Both the position numbers and the translations under genes were made by a program. Positions 42,157 to 52,023 of a DNA stretch of 64,000 nucleotides are shown here, piece after piece. Source of the DNA: Pedobacter metabolipauper (lineage in GTDB: Bacteria > Bacteroidota > Bacteroidia > Sphingobacteriales > Sphingobacteriaceae); the NCBI RefSeq assembly GCF_004362715.1, contig NZ_SNYC01000007.1, positions 310,001 through 374,000 on the forward strand, given 5' to 3'. Every line of letters begins with the position of its first letter. Positions within the stretch are counted from its first letter, which is position 1. Below the pieces are notes generated by a model. The model saw only the letters and a list, made by a program, of their open reading frames with translations, was not told where the DNA came from and did no database searches.

Positions 42157-42203
42157 AATGCCCCTTATAAAGTATCTAACTTTTCGGGGGCATTTCATTT
42201 TTT
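42157..42203 (+). terminator. Rho-independent terminator after katG
   Basis: AATGCCCC (42157-42164) and GGGGCATT (42187-42194) pair over 8 bp around a 22-nt loop, followed by TCATTTTTTT. It may also serve the converging TPM gene only in reverse orientation weakly. Confidence 0.7.
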
Positions 42204-42220
42204 TAGGCATTTTTAATTTG

Positions 42221-43777
42221 TTACCAGCTGCTTCCTGCACCACCGCCTCCTGAGGAACCTCCGCTACTGCTTGAAGAAGAGGAACTGCTGCTGGATGAAC
42301 TGCTGCCGGAAGAGGATGAACTGCTCGATGATGTTGCGATCTTAGCAATGGTGTACATCACTTTGTCGTTAAAATTGCAATTCTTGCAAACATGCAATGT
42401 ATATCCCGATCCTTCGCTCGAAGTGGTTGCACTCTGGATAATGTGACTTTCTTTATACATCCTGGTCTGAAAGTGACATTTGGTACATTCAGTGGCTTTG
42501 GATTTTACATTTCTATAATCAAGGATCAATTTATCCTTACAGTCGCTGCAGGTCCACACATCATAATCTATCGAATCAATCCGCTCTTCGGTGAGCTGTC
42601 CTTTTGATAAATAATGATCATCCTGATCCTCATCCAGACGTACCATATCCTTTTTGCAGGTATGGCAGGCAACAGGTGCATCTCTTAATGCCTGCTGCCG
42701 GTCTGTATATTTTTTCCAATAGGATTTAAAAAATGGATAGGGAAAAGCCAGGGCTGCCCAATCCATTGTGGCATGTGTTTCCTGCCATTTGAGGTATTGC
42801 TCGTGATTACTCAAACCGGTTAATGAACGGGAAAGTCTGCTGCTTAAAATCCAAAAGTGGATCTGTATATAAAAGAGCAGAAAAACATAAAGCAGAATCA
42901 CTTGTCTGACCTCAATCCATGAAACCGGAAAGTATATATTGAGCACTATTATTCCTGTAGCAGGAATTAGGACCAGGAACCAGAGCACAGGGTTAAGGAA
43001 GAAGTTCTTGTAACGGTTTGCAGTAATGTTCGCGGCAACTTTACCAGCCAGGATAAAATATACAATTAAAATGCCGAGAGTTATCCAGCCGCCTGGTGAT
43101 CCCAAAGATTTTTGCTGATTTGATGCCGCAAGTGCCTGCCGTGATTCTGCTACGCCATACGGTTCTACGATGTCATATTCCGGAACTACTTCAGGAGGCG
43201 ATATCGTATCAACTGTTGTTGCATCTGGAATTTTTACAGTTGCTGTTGAAGATGTCCCGTCGTCTTCTGTCTTTAAGTGATTGATTACCGCATCTACACC
43301 GGCTGTTATGGCGAGGTCAAAGTTGTCTTCTTTTGCGTGGGGAACCATATATTCCTGTTGAATCTGATAACAAATTACATCTGGTAATGTGCCTTCCAGC
43401 CCATAACCTGTTTCGAATTCCATTCTTCTCTGGTCTTTTACCACCAGGATCAACAAGCCATTGTCCTTTTCTTTATCTCCGATTTTCCATGTATTGAAAA
43501 GCTCATGAGCAAATACTTTAGGTACATTTTCTCCAATGGTGTTTACAAATACCACGTCGATATGTGCAGTACCTGACTGATCAAGGGGGCTTAACTTTGC
43601 ATTCAGATCTGATACCGTTTGATCAGAAAGCAGGCCGTCTGGATTGCTTACGTAAGTTTCATTCAGCGTCTTGGGATCTGGAATGGAACTTAAGAAATCT
43701 TGTTCTGTGGGATGGGGGTTACAGCCAAACAGCAGGATGCTGATGCATAAAAGGAGCGGGAACTTTATATTTTGCAT
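42221..43777 (-). CDS. TPM-domain lipoprotein with zinc-ribbon-like region and Ser/Gly tail
   Basis: A 518-residue protein with a lipoprotein signal (LLLCISILLFGCNP, Cys near residue 19). A TPM domain follows at ~45-175, starting YVSNPDGLLSDQTVSDLNAK and including NGLLILVVKDQRRMEFETGY. Two membrane helices lie near 230-270 (WITLGILIVYFILAGKVAAN, then WFLVLIPATGIIVLNIYFPV) and a third at ~285-305. The cytoplasmic C-terminal part has four CxxC pairs: CHTC, CSDC, CTKC and CKNC, spread over ~90 residues, as in zinc ribbons. The tail is almost pure Ser with Gly, ending GGSSGGGGAGSSW. TPM proteins of this layout (YgcG-like) are linked to membrane quality control. The Ser/Gly tail is typical of the family though long here. 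Confidence 0.85.
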   Translation of the reverse strand: MQNIKFPLLLCISILLFGCNPHPTEQDFLSSIPDPKTLNETYVSNPDGLLSDQTVSDLNAKLSPLDQSGTAHIDVVFVNTIGENVPKVFAHELFNTWKIGDKEKDNGLLILVVKDQRRMEFETGYGLEGTLPDVICYQIQQEYMVPHAKEDNFDLAITAGVDAVINHLKTEDDGTSSTATVKIPDATTVDTISPPEVVPEYDIVEPYGVAESRQALAASNQQKSLGSPGGWITLGILIVYFILAGKVAANITANRYKNFFLNPVLWFLVLIPATGIIVLNIYFPVSWIEVRQVILLYVFLLFYIQIHFWILSSRLSRSLTGLSNHEQYLKWQETHATMDWAALAFPYPFFKSYWKKYTDRQQALRDAPVACHTCKKDMVRLDEDQDDHYLSKGQLTEERIDSIDYDVWTCSDCKDKLILDYRNVKSKATECTKCHFQTRMYKESHIIQSATTSSEGSGYTLHVCKNCNFNDKVMYTIAKIATSSSSSSSSGSSSSSSSSSSSSSSGGSSGGGGAGSSW

Positions 43778-44169
43778 AAAACATCAACAGTGAAACGCTA
43801 TATATTGTTTATTTTCATTCCCTTTTCTCACCTCGCAATTAGCTGCTTGGATCATTTCTGCCTAATTACATGATAACCATATAAAATAATTTTATGAAGA
43901 TCAATTGCCCGTTATCCAGAGAAGATTGTTTATCTGTGTGTTAAGCCCCTATTGCAGCTAAATTGGCTAACTACTAGTCAAAAGTATAAGTTCTGGTTGC
44001 TTATAATAGAAAAAAGGATTAGATTTTACTCGTGTTTTTTAAAGTTAACTATTTGATAATTATTAAATTATCTTTTTTGTTATCTGGATTTTTCCGATTA
44101 ACCACCAGTAGTCAAGAAGGATGTAAAAGTAATTATTGAGTTTTGCATCCTAACCTTATAAACCACTGT
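43778..44169. other. AT-rich promoter region before the IPT/NHL gene
   Basis: No gene. Very AT-rich, with a TTTTGCATCCTAA stretch at about 44140, similar to CTTTGCGTCCTAA near 54238 before the DUF4199 gene. This may mark a shared TTTG-ending promoter box. Confidence 0.4.
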
Positions 44170-45546
44170 ATGAAAGATTTTACCAAGCATTTAATTTTTT
44201 TGCTCGTCTGTCATTTGTTCTTAATTGGATGTAAAACGGATGAGATTAATATCAAAGGACGTGATCCTGGCAAGCCGACTGTAATCAGCGACTTCTTTCC
44301 GAAAGAAGGTGCAGTCCGCACAAGGTTCTATATTTACGGAAGCAATTTAGGTAACGACATTTCAAAAATAAGGGTTTCAATAGGCGGTCGCGATTTAAGT
44401 GTGATCGGAGCTTCAGGAGACAAGATTTATTGCATTGTTCCCAGGCAGACCACTTCAGGAGAGGTAAAAGTAGTAATTACTGGCGATGATGGAAAAACCA
44501 TTGCTGAGCATGTATTTACTGAAAAGTTCAATTACGAAACCAGGACTACAGTTGGTACTCTTGTAGGAAAGGTGGACGTATACGGAAACTCTGCCGTTGT
44601 TAACGGTACCTTTGAAGAAGCCGGTTTCAATGACCCGACCTGGATGCTCTTTGAACCCAATACCAATTCACTTTTTGTAGTGGAAAGAAGTAAGCTTGTT
44701 CGAAGGGTTGATATCAATGAAAAACAGGTAACTACACTCATTACTAATGGACAAGCTTCTTTTAAAGGTTTGCAAACTGCAACGATGAGCTTTGATAATG
44801 ATACCCTGTTTATTGTTGACGACAATGGGCAAAACAACAAGAATTTTGTGGCCATAGCTTATACGTTGCGATCAGAGAACTTTAGAAGGGTGCATCCGTA
44901 TCTGTACGACCGTACCAGTTACGCATGTGCACATCATCCTATAGATCGTGTTATGTTTTTCAATACCTGGTGGGGTGGAGGCGTAATGAAAGCGTTCTAT
45001 GATCCTGCACTTGGCGGTTTAAATTCAAAGGAACTTTTTAGAGTAGGTGGGAATAATGATATCAAGACAACCATTCACTTTCATCCCTCCGGAAATTACG
45101 CTTATTTCCTGGAAGGGGGCTGTGTGTATAAGAGTAATTACAATTGGACTGCAAAGGAATTGACTGCACCGATTGTTTTTGCAGGGCAACCAGGTACCAC
45201 GGGTGATATAGACGCAATAGGCACCTCAGCCAGATTTTCTTCGCTCTATCAGGGTGTGTTTGTTAAGAATCCGGCATATGCCGGACAAGCTGACGAGTAT
45301 GATTTTTATCTGTGTGATATCAATAACCACAGTATCCGGGTCGTATCGCCAACTGGTGAAGTTGCCACATATGCTGGTAAAGGAAGTCCGTCTTCTGATG
45401 GGAAGAAAGAAGGGTATATTGATGGCGATCTGAGAAAGGAAGCCCGATTTAACAAGCCGAGTGGTATAGCCTATGACGAAGGTCGGAAAATTATGTACAT
45501 CTCAGAACAAATCAACAGACGGATTCGCACGATAAGTGTAGAATAG
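44170..45546 (+). CDS. IPT/TIG and NHL-repeat surface lipoprotein
   Basis: Read from the ATG at 44170 (458 residues); the preceding nine codons have no ATG start. Lipoprotein signal LIFLLVCHLFLIGCKTD, Cys near residue 21. An IPT/TIG Ig domain at ~35-115 (PTVISDFFPKEGAVRTRFYI, then YGSNLGNDISKIRVSIGGRD) precedes an NHL-type propeller with PNTNSLFVVERSKLVRRVDI, YDFYLCDINNHSIRVVSPTG and NKPSGIAYDEGRKIMYISEQ. Proteins of this type sit just before SusC in many Bacteroidota loci and act as surface glycan-binding proteins. It starts the third SusCD locus, 101 bp before SusC. Confidence 0.85.
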   Translation: MKDFTKHLIFLLVCHLFLIGCKTDEINIKGRDPGKPTVISDFFPKEGAVRTRFYIYGSNLGNDISKIRVSIGGRDLSVIGASGDKIYCIVPRQTTSGEVKVVITGDDGKTIAEHVFTEKFNYETRTTVGTLVGKVDVYGNSAVVNGTFEEAGFNDPTWMLFEPNTNSLFVVERSKLVRRVDINEKQVTTLITNGQASFKGLQTATMSFDNDTLFIVDDNGQNNKNFVAIAYTLRSENFRRVHPYLYDRTSYACAHHPIDRVMFFNTWWGGGVMKAFYDPALGGLNSKELFRVGGNNDIKTTIHFHPSGNYAYFLEGGCVYKSNYNWTAKELTAPIVFAGQPGTTGDIDAIGTSARFSSLYQGVFVKNPAYAGQADEYDFYLCDINNHSIRVVSPTGEVATYAGKGSPSSDGKKEGYIDGDLRKEARFNKPSGIAYDEGRKIMYISEQINRRIRTISVE

Positions 45547-45647
45547 TTTAAGCCATTTAAATAAGTTTTTCAGAAAAATTACCTGCTTTGTTCATGGGTT
45601 AAAACACGCCCATGGAACTGTCAACGCAGGAATACAAACAACAGCAC

Positions 45648-48600
45648 ATGAGAAAATATATTATTATCCTTTTATGGGTATGTGGATGCTTTTGCCAGGT
45701 ATTTGGGCAGAATGAAACAACACCTGTTACAATTACAGGAAAGGTAGTCGATAAAGACAACCAGCCTTTGCCAGGAGTTTCTGTAGTGGTCAAGGATCAG
45801 CCCGGCCTGGGAGTACCAACAAATTCTGATGGAAAGTACACCATTAAAACGAACAAATACAGATGGCTTGTTTTCTCCTTTGTTGGGTTTGAACCCCGGG
45901 AGATATTGATTAAAGATGATCTTGTGATCAATGTCGTAATGCAGGAATCTAAGTCCAGCGCACTTAATGAAATCGTAGTAACTGCAACAGGGCCCCAGAA
46001 GAGGATAACCGTGACCGGCGCGGTGACTACTGTAGATATGAGTACCATAAAAACACCAACTTCAAGTATCACCAATGCATTGGCCGGAAATGTTGCAGGG
46101 GTTTTAGCTACGCAGCGTTCGGGACAACCCGGAAACAACTCATCCGAATTTTGGGTGCGTGGTATTTCTACCTTTGGTGCAGGTACTGCCGCCCTTGTCC
46201 TGGTAGATGGCTTTGAACGTAGCCTGAATGAGATCAATATTGAGGATATCCAGTCCTTCTCTGTACTTAAAGACGCTTCTGCGACCGCGATATACGGCTC
46301 AAGGGGTGCAAATGGTGTAATTTTGATCACTACCAAACGGGGAAAAGATGGTCGGGTTGCGATCAGCGGAAAAGCGGAGACTTCATATAATACCAGGACA
46401 TTTACTCCTGAATTTGTAACGGGAACTACCTACGCCCAACTGATGAATGAAGCACGCAGCACACGTAACCAGACATCGTTTTACACAAATGACGACCTGG
46501 CACTGATACGTGACGGTCTGGATCCGGATCTTTTTCCTGATATCAACTGGATGAAAATGTTTCTCAAAGACGGCGCCGCTACCAAAAGAGGTTCATTGAA
46601 CTTTGACGGCGGCGGGGCTACGGCGCGTTATTTTGTGTCCGGCAGTTATATTGACGAGGGCGGTATGTATAAAGTTGACGATGCGTTGAACGGTTATAAC
46701 AGCAATGCGAATTACAAACGCTGGAATTACAGGACAAACGTGGATATGAACCTAACCAAAACTACAGTAGTGAAGGTGGGTGTGGCTGGCTCTCTGGGCA
46801 AGCAGAATCTCCCCGGGGGTACTTATGATGAAATTTGGTACTCATTAATGGGTCAAAATCCGATTTCAATTCCAATTCAATATTCGGATGGGAAAATAGC
46901 TTCCCGGGGCGGAGCTGGACGAAATAACCCCTGGACGCTGATCACGCAGCAGGGTTATATCGAAAACTGGGAAAATAAGATCCAGACTAATGTGACTTTG
47001 GAACAGAACATGGACTTTTTAACTAAAGGCATGCGTTTTCTTGGAAGGTACGGTTACGATACGAATAACAGAAACAATATCAGAAGAATGAAATGGCCGG
47101 AGGGCTGGGAAGCAGAGCGGTTAAGAGATTCGAATGGGGACCTGATATTTCAGCGTCGTATCTCTGAGCAATTGCTGACACAGACATCGTCTGCAGAAGG
47201 TGAGCGTTTAGAGTTCATGCAAGGCGAACTTCACTATGCAACAAGCATCGGCAGCCATAATATGGGAGGTATGCTGCAATATACCCAGGAAAAGAAAGTG
47301 AATACCTCCAACTTTGGCGGAGACTTGATCCAGGGTATTGACAGACGTAACCAACGATTTGCCGGACAGTTTACGTATGGTTTTAAATCCCGGTATTTTG
47401 TAGATTTCAGCTTTGGATACAATGGCTCGGAAAACTTTGCCCGTGGTCACCAGTTCGATTTCTTTCCAGCCGTTTCCGGAGCCTGGAACATTGGCGAGGA
47501 ATCTTTTATCAAAGAACACCTGAAATGGATGAATATGTTCAAGATCCGCTATTCCTATGGTAAAGTGGGGAATGATTATATGCCGACCCGTTTTCCTTAC
47601 TTAGCTTCATTCAGAACATTCAATGCTACCGGTGATCCAAATAAGGGATATAATTGGGGAGATATTGAGAGTAATTTTGGATTTCCGGGCTTAACCTATG
47701 AAAATATCGCATCAAACTCCGTAACCTGGGAAGTAGCTACCAAGCATAACCTTGGCCTGGATATTTCATTCTTTAATGACAAAATAGGCGGATCTCTGGA
47801 TTATTTCCATGAACAACGGGACGGAATATATATGACACGGAATTTCGTGCCATCAAGCGTTGGTCTGCAGGCCGCAAATCCCAGGGCCAATGTTGGGTCT
47901 GTTTTGTCCAAAGGATTTGACGGACAGATCAAAATTTCTCAGAATATAGGCCAGGTGAATTTTACCATGCGTGGTACGATGACCTATAGCAAGAATGAGA
48001 TCCTGGAAGCGGATGAACAATTCAGTAATTATCAGTATAACACTCAAGCGGGGTTCAGGGTTAACCAGAACAGGGGACTCATTGCCCTCGGGCTCTTTAA
48101 AGACTATGAAGATATCAGAGATAGTCCGATCCAAACCTATGGACAGGTTATGCCAGGGGACATCAAATACAAAGATATCAATGGCGATGGTAAAATAGAC
48201 GACACCGATATACTACCGATCGGAGCAACTTCTTATCCAAACCTTGTTTACGGTTTTGCCCTGGTAACTCAGTGGAAGAGTTTTGACTTTAACGTACATT
48301 TTCAGGGGGCGGGCAAATCATCATTTTTTATCAATGGCTATACGGTGTATCCCTTCAGTCAGGGTGACTGGGGAAATATCCTGACAGACTTTAATGAGTC
48401 TAACCGTTGGATCCTGGACGAGAATGAAGATGTAAATGCAGATTATCCCAGACTGAGCTATGGTGGTAACACCAACAATTATAGACCTTCGTCGTACTGG
48501 CTTAGGGAAAGTACTTATTTGCGCCTTAAAACAGTAGAAGCAGGATATACATTGCCAAAGAGCCTGGTTAACAGGGTTCATGTAAACAGCCTGAGGCTGT

Positions 48601-48728
48601 TTTTTATGGGCACGAATGTATTTACATTCTCCAAATTCAAATTGTGGGATCCTGAAATGAATAGTTCTAACGGTCAGGCATATCCTTTAGCGAAGACCTT
48701 TACCATTGGCTTAACTGCCACCTTATAA
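45648..48728 (+). CDS. SusC/RagA-type TonB-dependent transporter (no STN domain)
   Basis: Start at the ATG at 45648 gives 1026 residues with a signal (IILLWVCGCFCQVFGQ). The order is Ig-like carboxypeptidase-regulatory domain (~22-105, PVTITGKVVDKDNQPLPGVS), plug (LNEIVVTATGPQKRITVTGA; IQSFSVLKDASATAIYGSRG), barrel ending PLAKTFTIGLTATL. There is no STN domain, so it would not signal through FecR; this fits the absence of a sigma/FecR pair here. Control may come from the DUF6377 regulator downstream. SusD partner 11 bp downstream. Confidence 0.95.
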   Translation: MRKYIIILLWVCGCFCQVFGQNETTPVTITGKVVDKDNQPLPGVSVVVKDQPGLGVPTNSDGKYTIKTNKYRWLVFSFVGFEPREILIKDDLVINVVMQESKSSALNEIVVTATGPQKRITVTGAVTTVDMSTIKTPTSSITNALAGNVAGVLATQRSGQPGNNSSEFWVRGISTFGAGTAALVLVDGFERSLNEINIEDIQSFSVLKDASATAIYGSRGANGVILITTKRGKDGRVAISGKAETSYNTRTFTPEFVTGTTYAQLMNEARSTRNQTSFYTNDDLALIRDGLDPDLFPDINWMKMFLKDGAATKRGSLNFDGGGATARYFVSGSYIDEGGMYKVDDALNGYNSNANYKRWNYRTNVDMNLTKTTVVKVGVAGSLGKQNLPGGTYDEIWYSLMGQNPISIPIQYSDGKIASRGGAGRNNPWTLITQQGYIENWENKIQTNVTLEQNMDFLTKGMRFLGRYGYDTNNRNNIRRMKWPEGWEAERLRDSNGDLIFQRRISEQLLTQTSSAEGERLEFMQGELHYATSIGSHNMGGMLQYTQEKKVNTSNFGGDLIQGIDRRNQRFAGQFTYGFKSRYFVDFSFGYNGSENFARGHQFDFFPAVSGAWNIGEESFIKEHLKWMNMFKIRYSYGKVGNDYMPTRFPYLASFRTFNATGDPNKGYNWGDIESNFGFPGLTYENIASNSVTWEVATKHNLGLDISFFNDKIGGSLDYFHEQRDGIYMTRNFVPSSVGLQAANPRANVGSVLSKGFDGQIKISQNIGQVNFTMRGTMTYSKNEILEADEQFSNYQYNTQAGFRVNQNRGLIALGLFKDYEDIRDSPIQTYGQVMPGDIKYKDINGDGKIDDTDILPIGATSYPNLVYGFALVTQWKSFDFNVHFQGAGKSSFFINGYTVYPFSQGDWGNILTDFNESNRWILDENEDVNADYPRLSYGGNTNNYRPSSYWLRESTYLRLKTVEAGYTLPKSLVNRVHVNSLRLFFMGTNVFTFSKFKLWDPEMNSSNGQAYPLAKTFTIGLTATL

Positions 48729-48739
48729 ACTTAAAGAGA

Positions 48740-50740
48740 ATGAAAACAAAATATATCAAAATTACGCTGTTTGCTTTTACACTTTTCACTGCTTCGTGTA
48801 AAGATTACCTGAGTGTAGATCACTTCTTTTCCGACAGACAAAGTGAAGAGCGCATATTTAACAGCAGGGATTACACAGAGCAATGGCTGGCGAATTGTTA
48901 TAACCAGTTATTAGATTACAATCTCGAAATTGGACATAAGAATTTTACGGTCTCCAATTATGCAGATGATATGTACTACAACGAAGGGGGGAATGGTGCT
49001 GATTACAGAAGGTTTAAATTTGGTGAGTACGATTATAACTGGTACAAGCAGTCCTGGTCGCAATCCTACGCAGGAATTCGCCAGGCTTCTGTAATGATCA
49101 ATGCAATGGCTGGAAGCAGCACTTTTACCGCGCAGCAAATCGCACAGTATAAGGCTGAAGCGCGTTTTATCAGGGCTTACCTGTATTGGTTACTGCTGAG
49201 GAAATACGGACCTGTCCCAATTATGCCTGAAAATGGAGTAGACTATGATCAGAGTTATGGTAGTTTGTCTTATCCGCGTAATACGTATGATGAGGTGGTC
49301 GATTTCATTTCTTCGGAAATGGTATTAGCCGCCAAAGACCTGCCAATGAGGCAAGATAACCGGAATATTGCCCGCCCAACCCGTGGTGCTGCTTTGGCTA
49401 CCCGGGCAAAAGCATTGCTGTATCTGGCAAGCCCATTGGCAAACGGCAATGCAGATATGGCAGATTTCATGGATGACAAGGGAAGATCGCTCATACCGCA
49501 GCAATACAGCGAAGAAAAGTGGGCGAGGGCAGCAGCAGCAGCTAAAGATGTGATTGATTTAAATATATACAGGCTTTATACTGCTGAGCGGAAGATCAAG
49601 GGTACAGAAACCTATCCGGTAACAATAATACCGCCCTATCATCCGGTACATTCGGACAAAAGTTTCCCGGAGGGCTGGGCCAATATAGATCCATTTGAGT
49701 CATACCGGGCCTTGTTCAATGGTGATCTGTATGCTGCCGAAAATCCGGAAATGATCTTCACACGAGGGGAAAACCAAACCGATCAGGAACATGGCGTAAT
49801 CTCATTAACAAGACATCAGATGCCACAGATGGCCGGAGGATGGAACTGTCATGGCCTTACATTGAAGCAATGCGATGCTTACGATATGGCCGATGGTAAG
49901 CCCTTTAACCGGGAGGAGATCTTAGCTAAATATGGCTCCAAAATGTTCGTGCAAAGTAACGAACTGGAACAATTCAAGCCATTAAAGGCGAATGTTTGGA
50001 AAGAGTTTGCAAACCGTGAACCCCGGTTTTATGCGTCAGTCGCTTTTAGTGGAGCATTATGGACAATGTCAAGTGCTACCAATGACCCGGGCAACAACAC
50101 CAATAAACAGGTATTTTATTACCGTGGCGAGTCTGAAGGAAGAGTCAATGGTGATCGGTGGTTGCCGACTGGGATTGGCATGATGAAATATGTAAATCCG
50201 AAGGACAATGCTACGAACGGTGGTACCATCTATCCAAAAGTAGAAATTACGATCCGCTATGCAGATATTCTGCTCATGTATGCGGAATCGTTAAATGAAC
50301 TGTCGGCATCATTTGATATTCCATCATGGGACGGGGCGACTAAACACATTGTCTCAAGGGATGTAAACGCCATAAGTAAAGCGATTGGACCGGTTCGGAT
50401 CCGTGCAGGGGTTCCTGATTATGAAATGCCGGTCTACATGGATCAAAAGAGGTTGCGCAACAGCATTAAGCACGAACGACAATTGGAATTGCTTGGTGAG
50501 AACCAGCGCTACTATGATTTAAGACGCTGGAAAGATGCGCCGGTAAAGGAGGCTGAACAAATATACGGGTACAATACATTGATTACCAAGCAAAATGCAG
50601 CGCTATTCTACTCACCTGTACGGGTCCCTCTGTTACAAACTGCATTTTCTAAGAAGATGTATTTCTGGCCTATCGATTGGGATGAGTTGCGTGAGAACAA
50701 ACGGATGACTCAGGCACCAGGCTGGCAGTCTTTTGATTAA
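48740..50740 (+). CDS. SusD/RagB-type surface lipoprotein
   Basis: A 666-residue SusD protein, long for the family. Lipoprotein signal LFAFTLFTASCKDYL, Cys near residue 20. Helical TPR part AEARFIRAYLYWLLLRKYGP, C-terminal block TIRYADILLMYAESLNELSA and KHERQLELLGENQRYYDLRR, closing near PIDWDELRENKRMTQAPGWQ. Partner of the SusC 11 bp upstream. Confidence 0.94.
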   Translation: MKTKYIKITLFAFTLFTASCKDYLSVDHFFSDRQSEERIFNSRDYTEQWLANCYNQLLDYNLEIGHKNFTVSNYADDMYYNEGGNGADYRRFKFGEYDYNWYKQSWSQSYAGIRQASVMINAMAGSSTFTAQQIAQYKAEARFIRAYLYWLLLRKYGPVPIMPENGVDYDQSYGSLSYPRNTYDEVVDFISSEMVLAAKDLPMRQDNRNIARPTRGAALATRAKALLYLASPLANGNADMADFMDDKGRSLIPQQYSEEKWARAAAAAKDVIDLNIYRLYTAERKIKGTETYPVTIIPPYHPVHSDKSFPEGWANIDPFESYRALFNGDLYAAENPEMIFTRGENQTDQEHGVISLTRHQMPQMAGGWNCHGLTLKQCDAYDMADGKPFNREEILAKYGSKMFVQSNELEQFKPLKANVWKEFANREPRFYASVAFSGALWTMSSATNDPGNNTNKQVFYYRGESEGRVNGDRWLPTGIGMMKYVNPKDNATNGGTIYPKVEITIRYADILLMYAESLNELSASFDIPSWDGATKHIVSRDVNAISKAIGPVRIRAGVPDYEMPVYMDQKRLRNSIKHERQLELLGENQRYYDLRRWKDAPVKEAEQIYGYNTLITKQNAALFYSPVRVPLLQTAFSKKMYFWPIDWDELRENKRMTQAPGWQSFD

Positions 50741-50760
50741 TTTAATAATTGATATATATC

Positions 50761-51762
50761 ATGAGAAATTTTTATAAATGTATCGTCGCACTTGCATTGA
50801 TTGCTTCTTTCGGATCATGTAATGACGAGTGGACAGATGAATTGTATGTTAAGATGGTGTCTTTTAAAGCACCTGTAGGAACTGAAGGTGTAACGGAAGT
50901 ATATCTCCGTTATAAAAAGGATGGCGAGGTAGAGTATAATCTGCCGGTAATTGTGAGCGGGTCACAAGAGAATGATAAAGATATGCAGATACAAATTGGG
51001 GTAGACAACGATACGCTAAACGTACTTAATCAGGAAAAATATCAGTATCGTACTGATTTATATTACAAGCAGTTAACGAATGATTTTTTTGATCTGTCTT
51101 CCGCTTCATGCTTTATTCCTAAAGGATCGCATACGGCGAATTATAAGATTAAATTTAAGTTTTCGAATCTTAATCTTGTTGAACGTTGGGTGCTTCCTCT
51201 TACTATAAAGGATGATCCCTCGTATATAGCCAACCATCGCAAAGGATGGAGAAAAGCATTGCTGTATGTGAAACCATTTAACAACTATTCAGGGAGTTAT
51301 TCTTCGACGTCGATGAATATTTATTTTGATAAAGAAAACTCGGCTCCCATGGTGATGAGTACGAAGACCGCCTGGGTGGTAGATGAAAACACCGTATTTT
51401 TTTATGCAGGCATGGTTGAAGAAAGATCTGAAGAGCGTGGTCTTTATAAAATTTCTATGCAGTTTGGAACACCGGTAGAAAATAGTGACGGAAGCAAAAC
51501 AGGCACCCTTACCTTAAGAGCAGAAAATGGCGCTATAAACTTCGAGGTATTGGGCCAGCCTACCTATCAAATCAGAAAGGTTCAGGATGCGGTATTGCCT
51601 TACCTGGTCAGTGAATACTGTACCGTGAATATCCGATATAAATATGATGACATCACTTCTATTTCGAATATGCCCATCCGATACAGAGCTGAAGGAGCGA
51701 TGACGATGGAGCGGAAAAAGAATACGCTAACTCCAGACGAAGATCAGGCCATCCTGTGGTAA
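50761..51762 (+). CDS. DUF1735 / BT_3987-like surface lipoprotein
   Basis: Start at 50761 gives 333 residues with lipoprotein signal (VALALIASFGSCNDEW, Cys near residue 20). The domain order resembles the DUF1735 plus DUF4361-type SusE-position proteins: DELYVKMVSFKAPVGTEGVT, EVEYNLPVIVSGSQENDKDM, then the second half with IYFDKENSAPMVMSTKTAWV. These bind glycans at the surface. It closes the third SusCD group, before a terminator. Confidence 0.8.
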   Translation: MRNFYKCIVALALIASFGSCNDEWTDELYVKMVSFKAPVGTEGVTEVYLRYKKDGEVEYNLPVIVSGSQENDKDMQIQIGVDNDTLNVLNQEKYQYRTDLYYKQLTNDFFDLSSASCFIPKGSHTANYKIKFKFSNLNLVERWVLPLTIKDDPSYIANHRKGWRKALLYVKPFNNYSGSYSSTSMNIYFDKENSAPMVMSTKTAWVVDENTVFFYAGMVEERSEERGLYKISMQFGTPVENSDGSKTGTLTLRAENGAINFEVLGQPTYQIRKVQDAVLPYLVSEYCTVNIRYKYDDITSISNMPIRYRAEGAMTMERKKNTLTPDEDQAILW

Positions 51763-51800
51763 CTGGAAACAAAATATTTTTCTAAATTTTATGTTCATCA

Positions 51801-51834
51801 ATGGGGGTGTCACACACAGCACTCCCATTTTTTT
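51801..51834 (+). terminator. Rho-independent terminator of the third SusCD locus
   Basis: ATGGGGGTG (51801-51809) and CACTCCCAT (51820-51828) pair over 9 bp around a 10-nt loop, followed by TTTTTTTG. It separates the DUF1735 gene from the DUF6377 regulator. Confidence 0.8.
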
Positions 51835-52023
51835 GTTTTATCGCAGTTGATATACATGCAATTGCTTAAGAGGAAAAGTGGGTGAGCCGTCACTGAGATG
51901 ATTTGCTGTTAGCGGCATAAACAATTATGTTTTTTACATTAGAGTCAATTGATAAATAGTTTGAGAATGTCTGATAAAAGGTTAAACTTGTGTAACCAAA
52001 TATTAGCCTAATCTCTTGCTTCA

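Noticed and set aside
42250..42330. Simple-sequence repeat as a phase-variable tract
   Set aside because: The Ser-rich tail is coded by mixed codons and not by a uniform short repeat, so slippage is unlikely.
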